Assembly: GCA_027257055.1 (NCBI GenBank)
Contig: JAPVLO010000180.1
Span: forward strand, 2,170,001 to 2,234,000
From: Cephalopachus bancanus
Taxonomy: Eukaryota; Chordata; Mammalia; Primates; Tarsiidae
Reading direction: 5' to 3'
DNA length: 64,000 bases
In this document: piece after piece, positions 55,501 to 64,000 of the stretch
Position numbering within the stretch: the first letter of the stretch is position 1
Layout of the letters: each line of letters starts with the position of its first letter
Position numbers and translations under genes: made by a program
Notes under the pieces: model-generated
Told to the model about the DNA's origin: nothing
The model's database searches: none
What the model saw: the letters and a program-made list of their open reading frames with translations, nothing else

Positions 55501-56569
55501 TCTTGAAGTTTGTTGTCTTGGGTCTGTCTCACTGTGCTTTTACTTGGAGCCCCCAGACCCCATGAAGGAAAGCCTTTCTTCTTTAAAGTAATATTTTTAA
55601 ACACACAAAAAGAGAAAATTTTCTCTCAGTATTCTCTCTGGGTATTCACTGGTTGCAATATTTTCAGGAGAAGAAATCAATGGCACGGGTCTCTATCCTC
55701 CTCTTCCCTGGGATTTATTTTACTAATATCTAATTTTACTTTTTGCTGCCACTGAGTTCAAGCCTGCAGGCAGGAGGGGAGCGGAGGGCGTGATGCTTAT
55801 TGGACAAGCAGAGGACACATGATGGTTTAATCGTGTATTTGGTAATGGGCTTGACGGCCAAGTAGAGATGTTCAGATGAATTGGGAGTGGGGGATTGCAA
55901 CAGAGAAGCGAACAGGAAAGGAAAAAAAAGTCTTGATTTCCTCAGGAAATAAAATCCAGGGCTCCTTCCCCCAGTGTCAGCTGGGGAAATGTTAAATGTA
56001 CACCGATGTCATTTTCTCCCTGGCGACACGTCAACAGACAATCTATGCCCCCCTGCCCCTACTCTTCTGCCTCCCTCCCTGCACTTCCGAGGTCCCTCTC
56101 CCAATCTTCAGTGTCAGTTACTTCCTGAAACAAAAGAGCCACTCGCAAAATAAACAAGCCCCACGTCTTGTCCTCAGCAGCGGCTGGAGGCTTCAGGATT
56201 AAAGACTCTTGCAGAAATCCACTTCACTGGTTTCCTCAGCTCCGCTTGGCGCTCCAGTTCTCCCGTCCTCTCCTCCCCGGTTCTCCCTTCTTTAGGAGTG
56301 GCAATCAAAAAAGGCAAGCCTCTAGCCTTGTTATTCATTATTATAGCAGCATCTTTGAGCTGCATCTTTGCCAGTGAAAACTCCATGTAGATGCCTGGCC
56401 TTTTGTTGCAGCGGCCTAGGTTATTCAGGAGCAGAGACAAAAGCCTGAAGTGATGTGATCTAAATGAGCTCCGGGGTTTTCCAGCTGGGACCACCTCCAT
56501 TTCAAAGGACCCCCTCCTTCCCAATGTGGGGAGGAGGCAGGCGGAGGGGCGGGTGCTTGTGTGTGTGCC
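55501..56569. other. Unique, repeat-free sequence
   Basis: AT-balanced sequence without recognised repeats or exons, with patches such as 'ttattcattattatagcagc' (56,330-56,350) that look conserved in style. No gene is supported. Confidence 0.35.
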
Positions 56570-56783
56570 TGCACAGAGAGAGAGAAAGAGAGAGAGACAC
56601 AGACAAGGAAGGAGGGATGGAGGGAGAGAGGGGGAGATAGAGAGGGAGAGAAACAGAGAGAGAGGCAAGGAGGGAGGGAGAGAAAGACAGAGACAGGGAA
56701 GGAAGAAGAGAGAGAGAGACAGAAACAGACAGACAGGAAGAGAGGGAGAAAGAGGGATGGGGGAGAGAGAAAAGAGGGACGGA
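56570..56783. repeat. GA-rich purine tract, about 210 bp
   Basis: Almost pure purine on the plus strand, made of GAGA, GGAGGGA and GACAGA words. The mirror-like parts could form triplex (H-DNA). The Arg/Glu/Lys-rich and Ser/Leu/Pro-rich frames through it on both strands are low-complexity artefacts. Confidence 0.95.
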
Positions 56784-57645
56784 GAGCACCGCGTGGCCCA
56801 TTCCTGTGCCAGTCCCTCACGGATGCCTGTTTGCAGGTGTGAGGTTGGGGATGGCTGAACTCATGGTCTTGTGTGAGCCCTGGGGAACTCCGTGTGCCTT
56901 TGAATTTTATCTTGGCTGACTAAGATTTGCTAAGTGACCACAAAGTACACCAGGTCCATCCTGGATCTTACTACTTCCGTAACGATGTGTACATGTGTGT
57001 GTCTTGTTGTGTTTACAGGTTTGGGAGGGTTTATGAAAAAAGGTGGGTTCTCTGTTAGGATACAGAACAAATTGAACATTTCCATTAGTCTCTGGCCTCT
57101 GTGAACTGGCAGGGCAAGACCTTCTCTGCCTCTTACCCCAGTGCAAGCTTTCTTGTGAGAACGGTTTCCTCCGATTCAGGGAAATTAAGTCCTGGTTCTT
57201 CCTGCACAGTCAATTTCTTTAAAAGGAACTTGTTCTCAGGGTAAGAAAAACTACCATAGTCATTGGTGCAGGAAGAACTCAAGGGATCACCGGGGCAGGG
57301 ACACAGGCTTTGCAAAACCTGTTCATTTTCCCTCTCCTTCCCCAGCCCCAGCTTCAGTTTCTGGGTTTGTGTTCTTTTTGTACTTCTCTTAGGCTGCTTG
57401 GGCTCCTGAAAAATGGGTCTTTGTTTATAGATGATATTTGCGAGAAGGCTCAAACATGGAGCCAGCCCCAGAACGCTCAGAGGCCTTTCTGATTTCTCCC
57501 ATGGCTTCCAGCGTGAGCCAGCCTTGGGTCTGCTCCTGGTTCCTGGGTGGTGTCATGGAACTCCAGCCGGGCAGAGAGGGGAACCCAGGGAGTCTGAGCT
57601 GGGCTTGCCAGACAGCAGAAAGCTGTTTAGGTAGCAAGTGAGGGC
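56784..57645. other. Unique, repeat-free sequence
   Basis: Nothing recognised. It has an acceptor-like pyrimidine run at about 57,326-57,345 ('ttccctctccttccccag'), but no exon can be framed from it. Confidence 0.3.
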
Positions 57646-57810
57646 TGAGGGCTACCAGCAGTCATTATCATCACGGCCATTATCATTGCTAATTTTTATT
57701 ATCAACATACTTAAGATGGGTTAAACAAACATTAGCTGGGGTTCTGGCCAACTGTATATAAAATGAACACTAGACCAATTAAGGGCAGGATAAAGTTTTA
57801 AGGAAAAGGA
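57646..57810. promoter_or_regulatory. AT-rich candidate regulatory block
   Basis: 'cattatcatcacggccattatcattgctaatttttattatc', 'acaaacattagctgg', 'ctgtatataaaatgaacac' and 'gaccaattaagg' occur together in repeat-free sequence: TAAT words, a CCAAT word and a TATA-like word. Confidence 0.38.
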
Positions 57811-57959
57811 CTAACGTTCCTCCTGGGAGCTTGGTTCCCCCTCTGCTCACCACTAAGCTAAAACGCCTCTGATGCCTTTCACTCTGGAGCAGCTGAAGAT
57901 TTGTAATGCATCTGGTGACAGGACAGGCCTAGCTCCTGTCCGCACTCTGGGGAAGATGC

Positions 57960-58175
57960 ATTTGAAGCCACCGTGTATTAGTGACTACTGTGTTTTGTGC
58001 GCTTTGCATCCGTGGTCTTATTTAATTTGCACGACGCCCCCCAGGACACCTATCAATCTCATTTTGCAGATGGAGGAACTTGGGCCAGGGGACATCAGAT
58101 ATCTGAGCAAAATTCTTAGGGAGGGGCTGAAGAGGGGCTCGTGCTGGCTTCCTCTGACTCTGAGTCCCCCGTCAT
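57960..58175 (+). repeat. MIR SINE remnant
   Basis: 'actactgtgttttgtgcgctttgcatccgtggtcttatttaatttgcacgacgcc' and 'cattttgcagatggaggaacttgggcc' follow the MIR 5' part and core. One of very few repeats in the right part of the window. Confidence 0.7.
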
Positions 58176-58539
58176 TTCTAACAGGCCCGAATTCTTCAGC
58201 CCCTGCCAGTCTTCTAGTTTCTTTCTGGGCCACACAGGTCACCTTTGGCAGACTTGGGACTAGCATGGAAACCACGTCTTGCGCTGTCTGACGAACACCG
58301 GCAGGGAGAGGGAGCAGTCGTGCTTCTCCGAGGGCTGAGGATGGGGCAGAAGGGAGGGGAGAGAGGGGCGCAGCCTGCTTCTCTGATCTGCAACTGTCTG
58401 TTCCTCAACATCCAGGCTGGGAGAGGAAGGAGGGGGTATCGCGTGCTCCTGGCTGCGACGAATTTTTATTAAGGCCTTTATCTTCCTTGCTGTTAATGCA
58501 AGGAGGGGGTCGGGCTGGGGGGAGGCCGGATCGCTCAGT

Positions 58540-59180
58540 CCAAGGAGATGGGGCAGATGTGGGTGCAGTAGGGGGTGTGATTCCGCGCCGCTCCTCGCCG
58601 GTCTCTGAAGTCGGCGAGGCCGCGCCGATCCCGGAGCCGAGTCCGGGCTCCGATGGCTCCAGGCGGGAAGGCTGCTTCCGGGAGGGGCTTGAACGCGGCG
58701 GATCGCGATGCCTCAGAACGGCGCGTCCCGTCAGCACCGCGGACAGCTCCCACGGCTCTCGGGCCTCGGCCTCGAGCTCCAGGGGGCCGCCGCGGGCTCG
58801 GAACCGCCGCTTCCGCAGTGGAGGACGCAGGCCTGGCCGGGCTGGGTCGGGGGTGGCTCCCGCCAGCCGTGAAGGCTGCGGCTGGAGGCCCGTCCGCGAG
58901 GACGCGCCAGTCGCGCGCGCTGGCACGAAGGCGTCGCCTCTCCGGTGCGAGGGGGCAGCTCGGTTTGTGGTTTTCCTTTGGGTCCGGCGTCTGGGCTCCT
59001 TTACCTGTCCTTGGCCTGGGTGAACCGCAGCCGCCCGGAACGGAGATGAGAGTGGAAGTGCTCTCCTCCGTGCGGCGATACATCATGCAAACGGGTGACA
59101 CAGGTTTAACCAATAAAACAATTTGAATCAATTAGCCGGCTGAGGAGAGTCCCGACGTGTAAAACGCATGTCAGCTCGAA
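58540..59180. promoter_or_regulatory. CpG island with an AT-rich right edge
   Basis: 58,540-59,045 is CpG-rich. 59,060-59,180 turns AT-rich with 'ggtttaaccaataaaacaatttgaatcaattagccgg' (a CCAAT box and two CAATT words), then 'ggaaagcattgattaactcgg'. The alternation of CpG-rich and TAAT-rich blocks resembles 51.7 and 52.9 kb. Confidence 0.6.
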
Positions 59181-59342
59181 TTGGAAAGCATTGATTAACT
59201 CGGCCGACCAACCGCCTGCACCGCCGAGTCTGCCGGGGTCCCAGGGGTGGGACAGAGACTGGTCAGGACCCACAGAGGACCAGCCGGGCTGTCGTAGGAC
59301 GATCGGGTGGGGAGACAGGCGGCAGTTAGCTGGCAGGCCCGA

Positions 59343-59343
<1 letters not shown>

Positions 59344-59373
<30 letters not shown>
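59344..59373. repeat. (AC)15 microsatellite
   Basis: Uninterrupted AC dinucleotides. Confidence 0.97.
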
Positions 59374-59377
<4 letters not shown>

Positions 59378-61200
59378 CCCAAGCCCGCCAGCCCACTGCA
59401 CCATCCCAAAACAGAATCAGCCTCACCTTTCCGTCAGCCCCCACCCCCCCACCAGGGAAATAAAATACCATGCTCTTCTTAGATTTATTTGGGTAAAAAT
59501 AATGTGTGTAAAAATATCTAACCTAACACCACACGGTTCTCTTTCCAGCAAAACTTTTTTCTATTAAAATAAAGTGACTTATCCTGTTTGTCCTGCGTCG
59601 GAGCGGGGAGTCCCAAGCTTGTATGCCCTACCCCCCAGAGTCTGTGCAAATGTTTATGCTACGGTTGAAAGTTGGGAGGGGACTTTGGTGCCACCCAGGC
59701 GTGGGCTGACTCCTACGATGGCCCAGGACCCGCAAAGACGCGCCCATTTCTCTTTCGAAAGAAATGCGTTTTTGAAGATGCTTTTTTGTTAAAGGTCAGG
59801 GTTTGGTCTGCAAGGGAGGAGGAGCCTTGTGGGGTACACACGGGAACTGAGCCTGGAAAACCAAGACCCCCACTGTGCCGTCCCCAGGCTGTGGTGAGGT
59901 GACAGGACTCTTCATTCCGCCTCGGTCTCAGTCTTAAAATCCACCTGGGTCCGGGCTTCCTTTCCCAAGTCTCACGCTTGCTTTCTCGGCAGGCAGCCCA
60001 GGCTCTGGGATGTGGCGGAAGCTGGACCCTCGCCTTGTGGGAGCCCTTGATCCCGGAGGAGGAAGGGAGGGGCAGAGCCAGGCCAAGGTGGCCCAGGGAC
60101 CTTTGCAGGGTGCCGGCGTGCAGCTTCCCGGGGAGCAGGTTTCACGCTCTGGGGGCCAAGGGGCTGGGCAGGCAGGAAGCATCGTCTTCCTTCCTTTTAG
60201 GAAGGGAAGCGTTGGGGTGTCAGGGAGGGAGCACTGGTTGATTTCAGCCCTAGGACAGAGCCGCCCAGTGTGTGTCGTGATGCCTTGAGAACCCAGGAGA
60301 TGGGGGAACAATTACTTCTTCCCTGCCCTTGGAAACGGACGCCTGAGCAACTTTGATGTTCTTGGCTCAGAAACTGTTTTCGGGATCTTCACATAAAATG
60401 CCACAATTCATGTTCCTGTTCAGTTGACTTTCCTCGGTTCTATCAGGCTTTGCTGATGTATTGAGAGTTCGGGTTTACTCTGGTATTTAGCAGTGGTTTA
60501 TGGACGCTACTGTGACAGGCTCTGGGTGGCTTTTGGCTTAATGGGGGCGTTCGATCGTCCCTTGACTTGGAGGCTGCATTTCCCCAGGCAGCCATTGAAA
60601 ATTCAGCTCTGGTTGTAAAGGAAAAACACGAAGGGTGCCCAGCCCATGGAGCAGAATCCTTCTCCAAGTAAACGGCGCCTTTCCTTTCCAACAAACTAGC
60701 CAGCGATGGCTCCAACTCTTAACCGCTGGTCAGATAGGAGGCAACGTAGGGACACCCCACTAACATCCCAGGGTGTGCCCGTGACACCTTCCTGACACCC
60801 CAGAGTGGGCCTCGCACAGCGAAGCTATGAGGAGGGGTCATCCTCACCCTGGATGTGGGGGGGGGCGGCCGTGCTTACACACGATTTCCTAAGGAAAGTC
60901 ACTTCTCCAGGAAAATTGGCAACTTGCTCAAGGACGGGCCAAGGCTGGGGACTGCCGTGTCGACGCCCCACCATTTCCTGGTGCGAGGTGGCGGGCACAG
61001 GTGTCATAACGCCAGCTGGAGAGTCACTGAGTGAAGTTGGTGGATACACAGCCACCCTCGCGCGCAGGGCACTCGCCTAACCGCGGTCCTGTCCTTTTTA
61101 AAAGGCAAAGGTGTACACACAAGCGGAGACTACCTCCTTCCGGGCTCCCCCACCAGGCCTCCAGTGTGGAAACGTCTCTCCTTCTCTCCTTCCACAGTTT
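59374..61200. other. Unique, repeat-free sequence
   Basis: About 1.8 kb with no transposon recognised. At 59,465-59,575 an AT-rich patch ('aaaaataatgtgtg', 'ctattaaaataaag') may be regulatory. No exon is framed. Confidence 0.35.
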
Positions 61201-62400
61201 CCAGGGCGTCACGAGGACCCTCGCTCCTCGGCCGACTGTGGAGTCCGTGTCTTCGGAGACAGAGAGGCTACTGGTTTACACGAGCGCTGGAGGGATCCTT
61301 CGCGCAGGACGGTGCCTGGGACACCGGGGCGGGCCCGGCGCGCGCTGGGCCGCGCGCCATCAGCAGGCGTCCGGCTCGGCCTGCAGGAGCCAGGTCCCGG
61401 CTGCTCAGACTCCCCTCCGCCCCACATCGGAGCGCGGCCCCAGCACCGTGGCCGCCCGGCTCGGGGCTGAGAGCTTCCGTCAGTCGCGGGCGGGTCGGGG
61501 GCTGCCGCCGTGCCTGCCGAGAAAGGAGCCGGCGCGTTCTCGCCTCCCCTCTCCCCCTCCCCCTCCCCCCCTCCCTGGAAATGCCAGCCCTTTAAAGTGG
61601 AGTGTCAGGGAGACGGTGACGTCACCCTGCCCGCTGGGTGGCGTCCCCTCGGTCCGACACGAGTTGCGAGACAGAGGAAGGCGCCGTCAGACTGCGCTTC
61701 GCTTGGGGCTCGCCTGCCGCGGGTCTCCGCGCGCCCACGCTTTCTGCGGTCGAGGGGACGCCCCGCCGCGGCCCGGGCCCCCCTTCTCTCCGGGCCTGGG
61801 TCCGAGCGCCGTTCGCTCAGCCGCCAGCCCGGATCTTCGCGCGGGGCCGCCGGAGTCCAGCCCGCCGGATCCGAGGACCCGCTTGGATGCTTCCCCTCTG
61901 CGCGCCCTGGGAAGATGGGCCGGCAGCCGCGCGCCTGAAGACGCCCGGGGGTCTGCAGGTACTGCCGGACCCCGCGCCGCCCGGGGAGCACCGTTCCAGA
62001 TCGCGGCTGCGGGCTCTCCTCGCTGGGCTTCGGGGCGGCGGGCTTCGGGGGTGACCGGCTTGGGAGCCCCAGGACCCAGTGGGGGCTCTCCATCTCGTGG
62101 GCAGGATGGGGGCGGTTCCAGCTCAACTAACTTTTAATGGTCTGTTTTCCCCTCGCCCCCGTAGGAAGCGCCCCCCCCCACACACACACCTAAAGCTGCT
62201 TATTTGCGTCTCCTCTGACGGGAGTTTCCGGGAGGGCGTGGGACGACCTTGGAGGACCCCCCAGGAGGAGACGCGTCTGCCAGGTCTACGGCTTCTTAGG
62301 CTGGTGGCACCCCGCGCAGGGCCGTCCCCGGCCGGCAGCCATGCTGCGCGCTCCTGGGAGCGAGAGTTCGAGTCATCCCGGGGTCTTACTAGCCGAGAAC
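61201..62400. promoter_or_regulatory. CpG island, candidate promoter with CRE
   Basis: CpG-dense from about 61,300 to 62,060. A polypyrimidine-rich run (61,548-61,576), TTTAAAG at 61,591-61,597 and a perfect palindromic CRE, TGACGTCA (61,617-61,624), are followed by GC-rich sequence that could be a first exon. Open frames of up to 368 codons cross the island in three frames and are not credible as protein. Confidence 0.55.
61640..61957 (+). other. Candidate alternative first exon with splice donor
   Basis: CTGCAG then GTACTG at 61,957/61,958 is an acceptable donor (CAG|GTACTG). If joined to the acceptor at 63,937, the frame of the ATG at 63,988 has a stop (TGA, 61,936-61,938) upstream in this exon and no ATG after it. 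This fits an untranslated first exon. The start is arbitrary, placed after the CRE. Confidence 0.35.
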
Positions 62401-63190
62401 CATCTCTCTGGGAAGGGAAGTGGCTTCAAAGAACCTTGGGCGAAGCTGGGGTCGGTTGTACCAGCTCGGGTTGTCACTGTGCCTCAAACTGTGCCGACCC
62501 ATCCCAGGTGACATGCCAGGCTCGCCTCCCTAACTGCACGGAGGTTTGCTCAGCCTTCCCTGCGGTCTGGGACGTGATAAGAACTGAGGATGGGGCGGCA
62601 GGGCAGAGGCTGCAGTGTGGAGACCCCAGGGGCCCAGAGAGAGGGCACAGGGGCAAGGCCGGGGGAGGGGACAGGAGAGGGCGTGTGGTCCGAAGTCACT
62701 GTAATAGCAGACTGGAGACCCCGGCCAGGAGTGGCCCAGCTACAGTGCCAGCAATTTTCCAGGGTGCATGTGGTCTTGGCCAAGGCCTCTCAGCCTGGAA
62801 AGGTCGCGGTCCCCAAATGAGCCACTTGGCTTGTTTTGACTTGTCAGGATGCTCACAAAGGTTTCTTTGCTTCTTTTCGTATTTTCTACCTGATGTTTTC
62901 CCCTGTGGTGGTATCTCATTGACTGGAGATGGAATTCGGAATTTTACCGCAGGCCCATCCTGAGATTTCAACTTTTACAGATTCCCTCATCCAAAAATTA
63001 TCTGCCCAGTGGACATGCCCCCCCATAAAGACACGGAGATGTCCACCTAGATAGGGGAGGAAGGATGTCCGAGAAGGTGGTTTGCATTCAACTAAATTCG
63101 CCTTCTTAAGTCTGCCAGTAAGATTCCCAAGGAGCAGCCATTCCTTCCCACCAGTTCCGGGTTTAATGCGTTTGCCTGTACTTTCTTCTT
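62401..63190. other. Unique, repeat-free sequence
   Basis: No repeat or framed exon. If the plus-strand gene model is right, this is intron. Confidence 0.35.
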
Positions 63191-63620
63191 GTAGTGGAAA
63201 TGACAGGAAAACATTTTTTGAAGACGTTTACAATCTTCAGCTTCATTTTTTAAAGCTGCCTGCTGGGACCAGAACTGCTCCCTCCAGCAAGTGGGTTTTT
63301 GAAAAACGGAAGCACCCTATTTCCGTGCACTCATTCTTCCGCCTTTTCCAAAAAATAATTCTAATTACAGTCGCAAAATACCTCATGGCGAGGGTGAGAG
63401 AGAAGGGGTTTCGTTTTGCCTTAATGAGCTGTGACCGAACCGGCAGTGAACTTCCTCAAGGAAACCACAGACACCACACAGATCACTTTTTAAAGGCTTG
63501 GATTTTTTTTAAAACCAAAATCAATCTGTTTTCAAGCAAATGTCGACGGCCTCTATCTTTAAATTTTGGTTTCCGTGGCCAAGCCCCAGTTTTCCGTAAC
63601 TTGTGGGATTTGTGCGGGTG
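63191..63620. promoter_or_regulatory. Repeat-free AT-rich block, likely intronic
   Basis: Contains 'aaaataattctaattacagtcgc', 'gccttaatgagctgtg' and 'tttttaaaggcttgg' with no transposon. The 179-codon plus-strand frame at 63,082-63,621 crosses this block; its composition (many Lys, Phe, Leu) has no recognised domain, so I do not call it coding. Confidence 0.35.
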
Positions 63621-63937
63621 ACACCCCACGGTCACCGCCTCCCAATTTCCAGCAGGCAAGCCGTTTCGTCCCCGCGGCTTCTGTGAACCCGGGATGAGGT
63701 CTTGAGCTTCTTGGGGACTGGATGCTTTTCAGAAAGCCACGCAGTTCATTTACGCTGGATGTTCGGAAGTCCCTGCCCTTCCGAAGGAGCCGGGCTCCCT
63801 TTTCCAGTAACAGCTGCGTCTGGGCCAGCAGAAGTCCCCGTTCTCCAGTTAGCGAGACGCCCCCCCGCCCCCCGCCCTCCCTGCCCCCGCGGCGGCCGGG
63901 AAAGGCTCGAGTCAGCGCCCTCTTCTCTCTCTTCCAG

Positions 63938-64000
63938 TCTCCACGGCCGACCCCGAGGGCTGCGCCCCGGCCGCCGCCGCGGGGGAGATGGCGTCCAGCC
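63938..64000 (+). CDS. 5' end of a partial plus-strand gene: second exon with candidate start codon
   Basis: A strong splice acceptor, a pyrimidine tract 'cctcttctctctcttccag' ending at 63,937, opens this exon, which continues beyond the window. An ATG at 63,988 in good context (GGGGAGATGG) begins MASS. Upstream in the exon the same frame is open and reads STADPEGCAPAAAAGE, so translation could also start in an earlier exon. Joined to the candidate donor at 61,957, the frame is closed by a stop, favouring 63,988. Only a few codons are visible and I cannot identify the product. The CpG-island setting with homeodomain-type motifs suggests a developmental regulator, which is inference. Confidence 0.5.

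Noticed and set aside
56425..56858. Low-complexity Ser/Leu/Pro-rich and Arg/Glu-rich proteins on the two strands
   Set aside because: Both are translations of one GA microsatellite tract.
61031..62137. 368-codon plus-strand frame starting in AT-balanced DNA and ending past the 61.2-62.4 kb island
   Set aside because: Two other plus-strand frames and one minus-strand frame are open over the same island. It crosses the CRE and the candidate splice donor, and has no recognisable domain.

Overview
The window reads as nuclear DNA of a primate. It holds about 28 Alu-derived elements (dimers and free arms), ancient LINE-1, HAL1-like, L2 and MIR remnants, MaLR and other LTRs, mariner and hAT DNA elements, several microsatellites, and CpG islands at its right end. 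There are no prokaryotic operons, no CRISPR array, and no rRNA or tRNA gene that I can support. Almost every open reading frame is either a translated repeat or a chance opening in GC-rich DNA.

The Alu content is informative. None of the copies I read is a canonical anthropoid AluS or AluY, and none has the right arm I associate with lemurs and lorises. Instead there are ordinary old AluJ-like copies plus a distinct set of eight copies, several with clear target-site duplications (TSDs). These share a changed left arm, a T-arm-like B-box region and a right arm that has become a perfect GC hairpin (arms GCAGTGGCCG and CGGCCACTGC, loop GGAG or GAAG). A primate that is neither anthropoid nor strepsirrhine would be a tarsier. 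That is my best inference of the source, not a proof.

Layout: 1-49.8 kb is mostly intergenic or intronic DNA packed with repeats. It includes two tandem LINE-1 3' ends (4.1-5.8 kb), two internally deleted mariner copies in opposite orientation (8.3-8.8 and 32.0-32.6 kb), a MaLR LTR with internal sequence (11.8-12.5 kb), two minisatellites (33.0-33.4 and 42.1-42.4 kb), two solo-LTR-like elements (41.5-42.0 and 43.4-44.0 kb), and a hAT-like element carrying a nested LINE-mobilised copy of an LTR transcript (47.6-48.2 kb). Several AT-rich blocks dense in TAAT/ATTA motifs and free of repeats look like conserved regulatory DNA (1.6, 16.2-17.0, 21.2, 29.5 kb).

The right 14 kb changes character. 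Repeats nearly vanish and large CpG islands appear at 49.9-53.7, 58.5-59.1, 61.2-62.4 and from 63.8 kb. Embedded in them are short AT-rich islands with palindromic homeodomain-type motifs (51.70-51.79 and 52.87-52.92 kb), a strong candidate splice donor (52,680/52,681), a promoter-like segment with a perfect CRE (61,617-61,624) followed by a second candidate donor (61,957/61,958), and a strong splice acceptor (63,937/63,938) opening the last exon. That exon has an ATG in good context at 63,988. Together these suggest the 5' end of a developmentally regulated gene on the plus strand whose coding body lies beyond the window. I cannot name it from the few codons visible.
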